DNA from: Atlantibacter subterraneus
GTDB lineage: Bacteria; Pseudomonadota; Gammaproteobacteria; Enterobacterales; Enterobacteriaceae
Assembly (NCBI RefSeq): GCF_027853245.1
Contig: NZ_JAPTZM010000006.1
Length of the DNA stretch: 64,000 nt
Direction: 5' to 3' (one strand)
The notes below the pieces were generated by a model, which was not told the DNA's origin, ran no database searches, and worked only from the letters and a program-made list of their open reading frames with translations. The position numbers and the translations under genes are program-made. The number at the start of each line of letters is the position of its first letter. The stretch's first letter is position 1. Of the stretch, positions 16,743-25,757 are shown one piece after another.

Positions 16743-17642
16743 ATGACCGACACCAACCGTTTACGCATAGCTATTCAGAAATCCGGGCGTTTAAGTGATG
16801 ATTCACGCGAATTGCTCGCGCGCTGCGGCATAAAAATTAATCTCCACACCCAGCGCCTGATCGCTCTTGCCGAAAACATGCCAATCGATATCCTGCGCGT
16901 GCGCGATGACGATATTCCCGGCCTGGTGATGGATGGCGTGGTGGATCTCGGCATCATCGGCGAAAACGTGCTGGAAGAAGAGCTGCTGGACCGCCGCGCC
17001 CAGGGCGAAGATCCGCGCTACTTCACTCTGCGCCGTCTCGATTTCGGCGGCTGCCGTCTTTCCATCGCCGCGCCGGTTGACGAGCCGTGGGACGGCCCGC
17101 AGGGCCTGAACGGCAAGCGTATCGCCACCTCCTACCCGCACCTGCTCAAGCGTTATCTCGATCAAAAAGGCGTTCAGTTCAAATCCTGCCTGTTGAACGG
17201 ATCGGTAGAAGTGGCCCCGCGCGTCGGCCTGGCGGACGCTATCTGCGATCTGGTTTCCACTGGCGCAACCCTGGAAGCCAACGGCCTGCGTGAAACCGAA
17301 GTGATTTACCGCTCTAAGGCCTGCCTGATCCAGCGCGACGGCGAAATGCCGGATGCTAAACAACAGCTGATCGACAAGCTGCTGACCCGTATCCAGGGCG
17401 TGATTCAGGCCCGCGAATCCAAATACATCATGCTGCACGCGCCGACCGAGCGTCTCGACGAAGTGATTGCCCTGCTGCCGGGCGCGGAACGCCCGACTAT
17501 TCTGCCGCTGGCAGGGGATCAGCAGCGCGTGGCGATGCACATGGTGAGCAGCGAAACCCTGTTCTGGGAAACCATGGAAAAACTGAAGTCGCTGGGTGCC
17601 AGTTCGATTCTGGTGTTACCGATTGAGAAGATGATGGAGTAA
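16743..17642 (+). CDS. hisG: ATP phosphoribosyltransferase HisG
   Basis: A 299-residue enzyme for the first step of histidine synthesis, joining ATP and PRPP to give phosphoribosyl-ATP. It is of the long form with a C-terminal regulatory domain for histidine feedback. The PRPP loop DLVSTGATLEANGL and the N-terminal RLRIAIQKSGRLSDDS are recognisable. A GAGGAA Shine-Dalgarno precedes the ATG. It is the first structural gene of hisGDCBHAFI, four bases before hisD. Confidence 0.97.
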   Translation: MTDTNRLRIAIQKSGRLSDDSRELLARCGIKINLHTQRLIALAENMPIDILRVRDDDIPGLVMDGVVDLGIIGENVLEEELLDRRAQGEDPRYFTLRRLDFGGCRLSIAAPVDEPWDGPQGLNGKRIATSYPHLLKRYLDQKGVQFKSCLLNGSVEVAPRVGLADAICDLVSTGATLEANGLRETEVIYRSKACLIQRDGEMPDAKQQLIDKLLTRIQGVIQARESKYIMLHAPTERLDEVIALLPGAERPTILPLAGDQQRVAMHMVSSETLFWETMEKLKSLGASSILVLPIEKMME

Positions 17643-17646
17643 CGCC

Positions 17647-18951
17647 ATGGCCTTTTCTACCCCGATCAACTGGAACGACTGCGACGCTGCGACCCAACAG
17701 GCGCTGCTGACCCGCCCGGCGATTTCCGCCTCGGACAGCATCGCCCGCACCGTCAGCGAAATCCTCGCTAACGTCAGCGCCAACGGCGACAGCGCGCTGC
17801 GCGAGTACAGCGCCCGTTTTGATAAAGCCACCGTGGATGCGCTGGCGGTCAGCGAGGCGGAGATCGACGCCGCCGTGGCGCGTCTTGGCGATGAGATTAA
17901 GCAGGCCATGGCGGTAGCCGTCGCCAATATCGAAACTTTTCACCGCGCCCAGGTGTTGCCCGCCGTGGATATCGAAACCCAGCCTGGCGTGCGCTGCCAG
18001 CAGGTGACGCGCCCTATCGCCTCGGTGGGCCTGTATATTCCCGGCGGCTCTGCGCCGCTGTTTTCAACCGTGCTGATGCTGGCAACCCCGGCGCGCATCG
18101 CGGGCTGTAAAAAAGTGGTGCTGTGCTCGCCGCCGCCGATTGCCGATGAAATCCTCTATGCGGCGCGTTTGTGCGGGGTACAGCAGGTCTATCAGGTGGG
18201 CGGCGCTCAGGCCATCGCGGCGCTGGCGTTTGGCACCGAGACCGTACCCAAAGTGGACAAAATCTTCGGGCCGGGCAATGCGTTTGTCACCGAAGCCAAA
18301 CGTCAGGTCAGCCAGCGGCTGGATGGCGCGGCGATTGATATGCCTGCCGGGCCGTCTGAAGTGCTGGTGATCGCCGATAGCGGCGCGACCACGGATTTCG
18401 TGGCCTCGGATTTGCTGTCCCAGGCGGAACACGGCCCGGATTCGCAGGTGATCCTGCTGACACCGGACAGCGCCATGGCGCAGGCGGTGGCCGACGCGGT
18501 TGAGCGTCAACTCGCCGAACTGCCGCGCGCGGAAACAGCTCGCCAGGCGCTGGCGGAAAGCCGCCTGATTGTGGCGCGCGATTTAGCGCAGTGCGTGGCG
18601 ATTTCCAACCAGTACGGCCCGGAGCACCTGATTATTCAGACCCGCAACGCCCGCGAGCTGGTTGACGACATCACCAGCGCCGGATCGGTGTTTCTGGGCG
18701 ACTGGTCCCCGGAATCTGCCGGTGATTACGCCTCCGGCACCAACCACGTGTTGCCGACCTACGGTTATACCGCCACCTGCTCCAGCCTGGGGCTGGCAGA
18801 TTTCCAGAAGCGCATGACGGTCCAGGAGTTAACCCCTGGCGGTTTCAGCGCCCTGGCGAAGACCATCGAAACCCTGGCCGCCGCTGAACAGCTTACCGCC
18901 CACAAAAATGCCGTTACCCTGCGCGTCGCCGCACTGAAGGAGAGAAAATGA
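17647..18951 (+). CDS. hisD: Histidinol dehydrogenase HisD
   Basis: A 434-residue zinc and NAD-dependent enzyme that oxidises L-histidinol to L-histidine in the last two steps of the pathway. Family motifs are GLYIPGGSAPLFSTVLM, GPGNAFVTEAKR, SEVLVIADSGA and LSQAEHGPDSQ (Q and H zinc/catalytic region). Length matches E. coli HisD. Its stop codon overlaps the hisC start as ATGA. Confidence 0.97.
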   Translation: MAFSTPINWNDCDAATQQALLTRPAISASDSIARTVSEILANVSANGDSALREYSARFDKATVDALAVSEAEIDAAVARLGDEIKQAMAVAVANIETFHRAQVLPAVDIETQPGVRCQQVTRPIASVGLYIPGGSAPLFSTVLMLATPARIAGCKKVVLCSPPPIADEILYAARLCGVQQVYQVGGAQAIAALAFGTETVPKVDKIFGPGNAFVTEAKRQVSQRLDGAAIDMPAGPSEVLVIADSGATTDFVASDLLSQAEHGPDSQVILLTPDSAMAQAVADAVERQLAELPRAETARQALAESRLIVARDLAQCVAISNQYGPEHLIIQTRNARELVDDITSAGSVFLGDWSPESAGDYASGTNHVLPTYGYTATCSSLGLADFQKRMTVQELTPGGFSALAKTIETLAAAEQLTAHKNAVTLRVAALKERK

Positions 18952-20024
18952 GCATTGTCGAATTAGCCCGTGAAAACGTTCGCAATCTGACGCCCTATCA
19001 ATCCGCGCGTCGCCTGGGGGGTAACGGTGATGTCTGGCTGAACGCCAACGAATACCCGACGCCAGTCGAGTTTCAACTCACTGCGCAAACGTTAAATCGC
19101 TATCCTGAATGCCAGCCCAAATTGGTCATCGAACGTTACGCGCAGTACGCGGGCGTGAAGCCAGAGCAAGTGCTGGTGAGCCGCGGTGCCGACGAAGGCA
19201 TAGAACTGCTGATCCGTGCGTTCTGCGAACCAGGCAAAGACGCGGTGCTGTACTGCCCACCGACCTACGGCATGTACAACGTCAGCTCGGAAACCATCGG
19301 CGTAGAGTGCCGCACCGTGCAGGCGATTGACGGCTGGCAGCTCGACCTCCCGGCGATTGCTGAAAAACTCGACGGTGTGAAGGTGGTGTTTGTCTGTAGC
19401 CCCAACAACCCTACCGGACAGTTGATTAACCCGCAGGATATTCGCGTTTTATTAGAAATGACGCGCGGAAAAGCCATCGTGGTGGCCGATGAGGCCTATA
19501 TTGAATTCTGCCCCCAGGCAACGCTGGCCGCCTGGCTGGATGAATACCCGAATCTGGTGGTGCTGCGTACTCTGTCCAAAGCCTTCGCGCTGGCGGGTTT
19601 GCGCTGCGGCTTTACTCTGGCGAATGAAGAGATTATCGGCCTGCTGCTGAAAGTGATCGCTCCCTACCCGCTCTCTACGCCGGTAGCGGATATCGCGGCC
19701 CAGGCGCTGAGCCCGCAGGGCATCGTGGCGATGCGCGAGCGGGTGGCGGAAATCCTCGTCAATCGCCAGTTTTTGGTAAGCGAGCTGAAAAAGGTCGCCT
19801 GCGTCGAAGCGGTATTCGACAGCGAAACCAACTATGTGCTGGCGCGTATCACCACGTCGAGCGCGGTATTTAAATCCCTGTGGGATCAGGGCATTATCTT
19901 ACGCGATCAGAATAAACAACCGACATTAAGCAACTGCCTGCGCGTGACCGTCGGCACCCGTGAAGAGTGCCAGCGCGTAATCGACGCTCTGCAGGAACAA
20001 CCCGGCCTCGCGGCCACGGAGTAA
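18948..20024 (+). CDS. hisC: Histidinol-phosphate aminotransferase HisC
   Basis: A 358-residue PLP-dependent class I/II aminotransferase that converts imidazole-acetol phosphate to histidinol phosphate. SPNNPTGQ, VVADEAYIEF and the PLP lysine segment TLSKAFALAGLRCG are present. It overlaps hisD by four bases (ATGA). hisB starts two bases after its stop. Confidence 0.97.
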   Translation: MSIVELARENVRNLTPYQSARRLGGNGDVWLNANEYPTPVEFQLTAQTLNRYPECQPKLVIERYAQYAGVKPEQVLVSRGADEGIELLIRAFCEPGKDAVLYCPPTYGMYNVSSETIGVECRTVQAIDGWQLDLPAIAEKLDGVKVVFVCSPNNPTGQLINPQDIRVLLEMTRGKAIVVADEAYIEFCPQATLAAWLDEYPNLVVLRTLSKAFALAGLRCGFTLANEEIIGLLLKVIAPYPLSTPVADIAAQALSPQGIVAMRERVAEILVNRQFLVSELKKVACVEAVFDSETNYVLARITTSSAVFKSLWDQGIILRDQNKQPTLSNCLRVTVGTREECQRVIDALQEQPGLAATE

Positions 20025-20026
20025 GT

Positions 20027-21094
20027 ATGAGTCAGAAGATCCTCTTTATTGACCGTGATGGCACCCTGATTTCAGAACCGCCGGAAGATTTCCAGGTCGA
20101 CCGTTTTAACAAGCTGGCGCTTGAGCCGGACGTGATCCCGCAGCTGCGTAAGCTCCAGGACGCGGGCTACAAGCTGGTGATGATCACCAACCAGGACGGC
20201 CTCGGCACCGCCAGCTTCCCACAGGATGATTTCGACGGCCCGCATAACCTGATGATGCAGATTTTCACTTCTCAGGGCGTGAATTTCGACGAAGTGCTGA
20301 TTTGCCCGCATCTGCCGGCGGACAACTGCGACTGCCGCAAGCCGAAAACCCAACTGGTTACGGCATACCTGGCGGAAGAAGCGCTGGATCGCGCTAATAG
20401 CTATGTGATTGGCGACCGGGCTACCGACATCGAGCTGGCGGAAAACATGGGCATCACCGGTCTGCGCTATAACCGTGACGAACTGGGCTGGGCAACCATC
20501 GCCGAGCAGCTGACCCGCCGCGATCGCTATGCACGCGTGGAGCGCAACACCAAAGAGACCCAGATTGAAGTCGAAGTGTGGCTGGATCGCGAAGGCGGCA
20601 GCAAAATCCACACTGGCGTCGGCTTCTTCGACCATATGCTGGATCAAATCGCTACCCACGGCGGTTTTCGCATGAACATCACGGTTAAAGGCGATCTGTA
20701 TATTGACGATCATCACACCGTGGAAGATACCGGCCTGGCGCTGGGCGAAGCGCTGAAGCTGGCGCTGGGCGACAAGCGCGGCATTGCGCGCTTTGGTTTT
20801 GTGCTGCCGATGGATGAGTGCCTGGCGCGCTGCGCGCTGGATATCTCTGGCCGTCCACACCTCGAATATAAAGCGGATTTCACTTTCCAGCGCGTTGGCG
20901 ATCTGAGCACCGAAATGGTCGAGCACTTTTTCCGTTCACTCTCTTACACCATGGGCGTGACGCTGCACCTGAAAACCAAAGGTAAAAACGATCACCACCG
21001 CGTGGAAAGCCTGTTTAAAGCCTTTGGCCGCACCCTGCGCCAGGCGATCCGCGTGGAAGGCGATACGCTTCCGTCGTCGAAAGGAGTGCTGTAA
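20027..21094 (+). CDS. hisB: Bifunctional histidinol-phosphatase / imidazoleglycerol-phosphate dehydratase HisB
   Basis: A 355-residue fusion enzyme. The N-terminal HAD phosphatase has D9-R-D11-G-T and a Cys/His zinc site (CPHLPADNCDCRKPK). The C-terminal dehydratase starts near residue 170 and has the metal-binding motifs DDHHTVEDTG and KNDHHRVESLFKA. The open frame extends 60 bases upstream inside hisC. The start at 20027 (MSQKILFIDRDG) is taken because a GGAG precedes it and E. coli HisB begins the same way. Its TAA overlaps the ATG of hisH. Confidence 0.97.
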   Translation: MSQKILFIDRDGTLISEPPEDFQVDRFNKLALEPDVIPQLRKLQDAGYKLVMITNQDGLGTASFPQDDFDGPHNLMMQIFTSQGVNFDEVLICPHLPADNCDCRKPKTQLVTAYLAEEALDRANSYVIGDRATDIELAENMGITGLRYNRDELGWATIAEQLTRRDRYARVERNTKETQIEVEVWLDREGGSKIHTGVGFFDHMLDQIATHGGFRMNITVKGDLYIDDHHTVEDTGLALGEALKLALGDKRGIARFGFVLPMDECLARCALDISGRPHLEYKADFTFQRVGDLSTEMVEHFFRSLSYTMGVTLHLKTKGKNDHHRVESLFKAFGRTLRQAIRVEGDTLPSSKGVL

Positions 21095-21684
21095 TGGACG
21101 TGGTGATTCTGGATACCGGATGCGCCAACCTGTCGTCAGTGAAATGGGCGATCCAGCGCCTCGGCTACGAGCCGCAGGTTAGCCGCGACGCCGATGTGGT
21201 GCTGCGCGCCGATAAGCTTTTTCTGCCGGGCGTCGGGACCGCACAGGCCGCGATGGACCAGCTGCGCGAACGCGAATTGATCGGCCTGATCAAAGCCTGC
21301 ACCCAGCCGGTGCTGGGGATCTGCCTCGGGATGCAGCTGCTGGGTTCGCGCAGCGAGGAAAACCAGGGCGTGGAAACCCTGGGGATTATCGACCAGGCGG
21401 TGCCGAAGATGACCGATTTCGGCCTGCCGCTGCCGCATATGGGCTGGAACCGCGTCTATCCGAAGGCGGGTAATCGTCTGTTCAACGGCATTGAAGACGG
21501 CGCGTATTTCTATTTCGTCCACAGCTACGCCATGCCGGTGAACGCTTCTACCATCGCGCAATGCAACTACGGCGAGCCGTTTACCGCGGCGGTGCAGAAA
21601 GATAATTTCTACGGCGTGCAATTTCACCCGGAACGCTCCGGCGCGGCGGGCGCGCAGCTGCTGAAAAATTTCCTGGAGATGTAA
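21094..21684 (+). CDS. hisH: Imidazole glycerol phosphate synthase glutaminase subunit HisH
   Basis: A 196-residue class I glutamine amidotransferase that supplies ammonia to HisF. The nucleophile cysteine lies in GICLGMQLL and the His-x-Glu pair in QFHPERSG. It starts by a TAATG overlap with hisB. hisA begins at the base after its stop. Confidence 0.97.
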   Translation: MDVVILDTGCANLSSVKWAIQRLGYEPQVSRDADVVLRADKLFLPGVGTAQAAMDQLRERELIGLIKACTQPVLGICLGMQLLGSRSEENQGVETLGIIDQAVPKMTDFGLPLPHMGWNRVYPKAGNRLFNGIEDGAYFYFVHSYAMPVNASTIAQCNYGEPFTAAVQKDNFYGVQFHPERSGAAGAQLLKNFLEM

Positions 21685-22422
21685 ATGATTATCCCGGCAT
21701 TAGATTTAATTGACGGCACGGTGGTGCGCCTGCATCAGGGTGATTACGGCCAGCAGCGCAATTACGGCAACGATCCGCTGCCGCGTTTACAGGCCTATCA
21801 GGCGGAAGGCGCGCAAGTGCTGCACCTGGTGGACCTGACCGGGGCGAAAGATCCGGCGAAGCGCCAGATCCCCTTGCTGAAAACCCTGCTGGCGGGCGTT
21901 AGCGTCCCGGTACAGGTTGGCGGCGGCGTACGCACCGAAGAGGATGTCGCGGCGCTGTTAGACGCCGGAGCCACGCGTGTGGTGGTGGGCTCCACCGCGG
22001 TGAAATCCCCTGAACTGGTAAAGGGCTGGTTTGAACGCTTCGGCGCAGAACACCTGGTGCTGGCGCTGGATGTGCGCATTGATGAAAACGGCGCGAAACA
22101 GGTGGCGGTCAGCGGCTGGCAGGAGAATTCCGGCGTGACGCTGGAAGAGCTGGTGGATGCGTTTCTACCGGTTGGCTTAAAGCATGTGCTGTGCACCGAT
22201 ATTTCTAAGGACGGCACGCTTAAAGGCTCGAACGTCGGGCTGTATCAGGAAGTGTGCGCCCGCTTTCCGTCCGTGGCGTTTCAGGCTTCCGGCGGGATTG
22301 GCGGCATTACGGATATCGAGGCATTAAAAGGCAGCGGCGTAAAAGGCGTGATCGTTGGGCGTGCGCTGCTGGAAGGCAAATTCACCGTCGCGGAGGCTGT
22401 ACAATGCTGGCAAAACGGATAA
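21685..22422 (+). CDS. hisA: Phosphoribosylformimino-AICAR-phosphate isomerase HisA
   Basis: A 245-residue (beta/alpha)8 barrel that performs the Amadori isomerisation ProFAR to PRFAR. The N-terminal PALDLIDGTVVRLHQGDYG carries the first catalytic Asp, TDISKDGTLKGSN the second, and QASGGIGGITDIEAL the phosphate-binding loop. The gene abuts hisH and overlaps hisF by 19 bases. Confidence 0.97.
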   Translation: MIIPALDLIDGTVVRLHQGDYGQQRNYGNDPLPRLQAYQAEGAQVLHLVDLTGAKDPAKRQIPLLKTLLAGVSVPVQVGGGVRTEEDVAALLDAGATRVVVGSTAVKSPELVKGWFERFGAEHLVLALDVRIDENGAKQVAVSGWQENSGVTLEELVDAFLPVGLKHVLCTDISKDGTLKGSNVGLYQEVCARFPSVAFQASGGIGGITDIEALKGSGVKGVIVGRALLEGKFTVAEAVQCWQNG

Positions 22423-23180
22423 TCCCCTGCCTGGACGTACGTGACGGCCAGGTCGTGAAAGGCGTGCAGTTTCGCAACCATGAAATCATCGGCGACATCG
22501 TGCCGCTGGCCAAACGCTATGCCGAAGAAGGCGCGGATGAGCTGGTGTTTTACGATATCACCGCCTCCAGCGATGGCCGCGTGGTGGATAAGAGCTGGGT
22601 ATCACGCGTCGCGGAAGTGATCGACATCCCCTTCTGCGTGGCGGGCGGCATCAAAACCCTCGACGATGCGGCGCAAATCCTGTCGTTCGGCGCGGATAAA
22701 ATATCCATCAACTCCCCTGCCCTGGCTGACCCGGAGCTGATTACCCGTCTGGCAGATCGTTTTGGCGTGCAGTGCATCGTGGTGGGCATTGATACCTGGT
22801 TTGACGAGCAAACCGGCAAGTATCACGTTAATCAATACACCGGCGACGAAAGCCGCACCCGCGTAACCCAGTGGGAAACACTCGACTGGGTACAGGAAGT
22901 GCAAAAACGCGGCGCAGGTGAAATTGTGCTGAATATGATGAACCAGGACGGCGTGCGTAACGGCTATGACCTGGTACAGCTGAAAAAAGTGCGTGAAGTG
23001 TGCCGCGTGCCGATGATCGCCTCCGGCGGCGCGGGAACCATGGAGCATTTTCTCGAAGCCTTCCGTGACGCCGATGTGGACGGCGCGCTGGCCGCGTCGG
23101 TATTCCACAAGCAGATTATTAATATTGGTGAACTTAAAGCGTTCCTGGCGCTACAGGGAGTGGAGATTCGGGTATGTTAA
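22404..23180 (+). CDS. hisF: Imidazole glycerol phosphate synthase cyclase subunit HisF
   Basis: A 258-residue barrel enzyme that uses HisH-derived ammonia to convert PRFAR to imidazole glycerol phosphate and AICAR. The start MLAKRIIPCLDVRDGQVVKG carries the catalytic Asp, and NMMNQDGVRNGYD the second. The reading frame is open 150 bases further upstream in hisA, but the family N-terminus fixes the start at 22404. It overlaps hisI by seven bases. Confidence 0.97.
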   Translation: MLAKRIIPCLDVRDGQVVKGVQFRNHEIIGDIVPLAKRYAEEGADELVFYDITASSDGRVVDKSWVSRVAEVIDIPFCVAGGIKTLDDAAQILSFGADKISINSPALADPELITRLADRFGVQCIVVGIDTWFDEQTGKYHVNQYTGDESRTRVTQWETLDWVQEVQKRGAGEIVLNMMNQDGVRNGYDLVQLKKVREVCRVPMIASGGAGTMEHFLEAFRDADVDGALAASVFHKQIINIGELKAFLALQGVEIRVC

Positions 23181-23773
23181 CTGAGCAACTGGATTTTGAA
23201 AAAACCGGCGGTCTGCTGCCGGTAGTAGTGCAACATGCCGCTTCCGGCGAAGTACTGATGCTGGGTTATATGAACAGCGAAGCGCTGGCTCGTACTCAGG
23301 AAAGCGGGAAAGTCACCTTTTATTCGCGTACCAAACAGCGTTTGTGGACCAAGGGTGAAACCTCCGGGAATTTCCTCAACGTGGTGAGCATTACCCCGGA
23401 TTGCGACAATGATACGCTGCTGGTGCTGGCGAATCCCATCGGCCCGACCTGCCACAAGGGAACATCGAGCTGCTTCGGCGATATACATCACCAGTGGCAC
23501 TTTTTATATCAGCTGGAGCAGTTGCTGGCGGAACGCAAGCACGCCGACCCGTCAAGCTCGTATACGGCCAAGCTGTATGCCAGCGGGACTAAGCGGATTG
23601 CGCAAAAAGTTGGGGAAGAAGGCGTGGAAACCGCGCTGGCGGCAACGGTAAATGACCGCGAGGAACTGACTAATGAGGCGTCGGATTTGATGTATCACTT
23701 GCTGGTGCTGTTGCAGGATCAGGAGTTGGATTTAGGGAAGGTGATTGAGAATTTGCGGGGAAGGGATAAGTAG
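23174..23773 (+). CDS. hisI: Bifunctional phosphoribosyl-AMP cyclohydrolase / phosphoribosyl-ATP pyrophosphatase HisI (HisIE)
   Basis: A 199-residue fusion. The cyclohydrolase half (about residues 1-110) has SRTKQRLWTKGETSGN and the zinc-binding DCDNDTLLV and GPTCHKGTSSCF. The pyrophosphatase half has EEGVETALAA and NEASDLMYHLLVLL. It is the last gene of the operon and is followed at once by the terminator at 23782-23807. Confidence 0.97.
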   Translation: MLTEQLDFEKTGGLLPVVVQHAASGEVLMLGYMNSEALARTQESGKVTFYSRTKQRLWTKGETSGNFLNVVSITPDCDNDTLLVLANPIGPTCHKGTSSCFGDIHHQWHFLYQLEQLLAERKHADPSSSYTAKLYASGTKRIAQKVGEEGVETALAATVNDREELTNEASDLMYHLLVLLQDQELDLGKVIENLRGRDK

Positions 23774-23781
23774 GATGTGAA

Positions 23782-23807
23782 AAAGGCCGGGGTTACCGGC
23801 CTTTTTA
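23782..23807. terminator. Bidirectional terminator between hisI and gnd
   Basis: GGCCGG (23785-23790) pairs with CCGGCC (23796-23801) around a five-base loop, with AAAAA on the left and TTTTTATT on the right. It ends the his operon on the plus strand and gnd on the minus strand. Only 49 bases separate the stop codons of hisI and gnd. The wzz and ugd genes usually found here in E. coli are absent. Confidence 0.92.
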
Positions 23808-23822
23808 TTGAAATAGAAGAAA

Positions 23823-25235
23823 TTAATCTTCCAGCCACTCAGTGTGGAACACACCTTCTTTATCAGTGCGCTTATAGGTGTGCGCACCAAAGTAATCACG
23901 CTGCGCCTGAATCAGGTTTGCAGGCAGCACGGCAGCGCGATAGCTGTCGTAATAAGCGATAGCGGCAGAGAAGGTCGGCGTCGGAATACCGTTCTGAACG
24001 GCATATGCCACTACATCACGCAGCGCTTGCTGATAATCGTCGGCCGCTTTTTTAAAGTAAGGTGCTAACAGCAGGTTTGCGATAGATGGGTTCTCTGCAT
24101 AAGCATCGGTGATTTTCTGCAGGAACTGCGCGCGAATGATACAACCAGCACGGAAGATTTTAGCGATCTCACCGTAATTGAGATCCCAGTTGTTTTCTTC
24201 AGAAGCGGCACGCAGCTGTGAGAATCCCTGAGCGTACGAAACGATCTTGCCAAGGTATAGAGCGCGGCGCACTTTCTCGATAAACTCGGCTTTATCACCA
24301 GTAAAGGGCTTAACTTCAGGACCGCTGAGTACTTTGGAAGCCGCTACGCGTTGCTCTTTCAGGGAAGAAATGTAGCGTGCAAATACCGACTCAGTAATCA
24401 GCGACAGCGGCTCACCGAGGTCAAGAGAGCTTTGGCTTGTCCATTTACCGGTACCTTTGTTAGCAGCTTCGTCAAGGATCACATCAACCAGGTAGATGCC
24501 ATCTTCATCTTTCTTAGTGAAAATGTCTTTGGTGATATCGATCAGGTAGCTACTCAGCTCGCCTTTATTCCACTCTGTGAAGGTTTCTGCGAGTTCTGGA
24601 TTAGAAAGGTTCAGGCCATGCTTAAGCAGGGAATACGCTTCAGCGATAAGCTGCATATCACCATACTCGATACCGTTATGAACCATCTTCACATAGTGAC
24701 CTGCGCCATCAGCGCCAATATAAGTCACGCACGGTTCACCGTCTTCCGCAACGGCTGCGATTTGTTTCAGGATAGGTGTAACCAGTTCATAGGCTTCTTT
24801 CTGGCCGCCAGGCATAATGGAAGGGCCTTTGAGCGCACCCTCCTCACCGCCAGAAACGCCAGTACCGATGAAGTTAAAGCCTTCAGCAGACAGTTCACGG
24901 TTACGGCGAATGGTGTCGTGAAAGAAGGTGTTACCGCCATCAATGATGATGTCGCCCTTGTCCAGGTAAGGCTTCAGCGACTCGATAGCTTTATCGGTAC
25001 CTTCACCCGCCTTAACCATCAACAGGATGCGACGAGGCGTTTCAAGAGACTCGACAAACTCCTGAACCGTATAATGGGGAACCAGTTTTTTGCCCGGATT
25101 TTCGGCAACAACTTCTTCGGTTTTTTCACGAGAGCGGTTGAAAATGGATACGGTATAACCACGGCTTTCGATGTTTAGCGCCAGGTTGCGCCCCATCACT
25201 GCCATACCGACAACGCCGATCTGTTGCTTGGACAT
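23823..25235 (-). CDS. gnd: 6-phosphogluconate dehydrogenase Gnd
   Basis: A 470-residue NADP-dependent enzyme of the oxidative pentose-phosphate pathway, converting 6-phosphogluconate to ribulose 5-phosphate and CO2. The N-terminal VGMAVMGRNLALNIESRGY is the dinucleotide-binding motif. GVSGGEEGAL and HYVKMVHNGIEYGDMQ hold active-site residues. AGGAGT precedes the ATG. Base composition is intermediate between the GC-rich his operon and the AT-rich O-antigen genes, as is usual for gnd, which is often exchanged together with O-antigen loci. Confidence 0.97.
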   Translation of the reverse strand: MSKQQIGVVGMAVMGRNLALNIESRGYTVSIFNRSREKTEEVVAENPGKKLVPHYTVQEFVESLETPRRILLMVKAGEGTDKAIESLKPYLDKGDIIIDGGNTFFHDTIRRNRELSAEGFNFIGTGVSGGEEGALKGPSIMPGGQKEAYELVTPILKQIAAVAEDGEPCVTYIGADGAGHYVKMVHNGIEYGDMQLIAEAYSLLKHGLNLSNPELAETFTEWNKGELSSYLIDITKDIFTKKDEDGIYLVDVILDEAANKGTGKWTSQSSLDLGEPLSLITESVFARYISSLKEQRVAASKVLSGPEVKPFTGDKAEFIEKVRRALYLGKIVSYAQGFSQLRAASEENNWDLNYGEIAKIFRAGCIIRAQFLQKITDAYAENPSIANLLLAPYFKKAADDYQQALRDVVAYAVQNGIPTPTFSAAIAYYDSYRAAVLPANLIQAQRDYFGAHTYKRTDKEGVFHTEWLED

Positions 25236-25376
25236 TATTTACTCCTGTCAGGTGAACTACCGAGTTAACAAAGGATCAGTAGATTGTTGCGAAACATGTT
25301 AGCGAAGCTTTAGGTTAAGAGATAGCAAAGGATGTTCTTTTACCGTTGATTGCACGAAAAAAAAGCAACCAAAAAT
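25236..25376 (-). promoter_or_regulatory. gnd upstream region
   Basis: 141 bases between the last O-antigen gene and gnd. It should contain the growth-rate-controlled gnd promoter, but I could not place its boxes with confidence. No terminator is visible after the O-antigen operon, so O-antigen transcripts may run into gnd. Confidence 0.4.
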
Positions 25377-25745
25377 TTATCTTTTAAAAACAAAGAGTTT
25401 ATTAATAATAAAGAAAATTATAGTATATGTGCACATAGCAAAAATTTGCGCAACTTCAGCAGGCAGCGCAAATATATTATAACCAACATATAGAATCATT
25501 TGATTACAGGTAAAAGCAATAATAAATGCGCATATAAATTTTATAATAGCGCGAAAATCTGTCACGCCATAATCAAAGACAAAATTCTTACTTAAAAAGA
25601 AAGAAAAAATAAGAGCAATTGCATAACTAAATGTATTGGCGATAGAAGGTACAAGTGAAAAAAAATGCAGTCCAACTAAAAAAACAATATAACCAACGGC
25701 AGTGTTTATAAGACCAACCAAAATAAACTTCAGAAATTGAGACAT
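25377..25745 (-). CDS. GtrA-family membrane protein (putative Und-P-sugar flippase)
   Basis: A 122-residue protein with four hydrophobic helices. The N-terminus FLKFILVGLINTAVGYIVF is typical of GtrA proteins, which are thought to flip undecaprenyl-phosphate-linked sugars across the inner membrane for O-antigen decoration (as in Shigella Gtr and Klebsiella Gml systems). It is the last gene of the O-antigen operon, 12 bases after the aldo/keto reductase gene. The gene is strongly AT-rich. The sugar carried is unknown. Confidence 0.85.
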   Translation of the reverse strand: MSQFLKFILVGLINTAVGYIVFLVGLHFFSLVPSIANTFSYAIALIFSFFLSKNFVFDYGVTDFRAIIKFICAFIIAFTCNQMILYVGYNIFALPAEVAQIFAMCTYTIIFFIINKLFVFKR

Positions 25746-25757
25746 TTACATTTCCAA

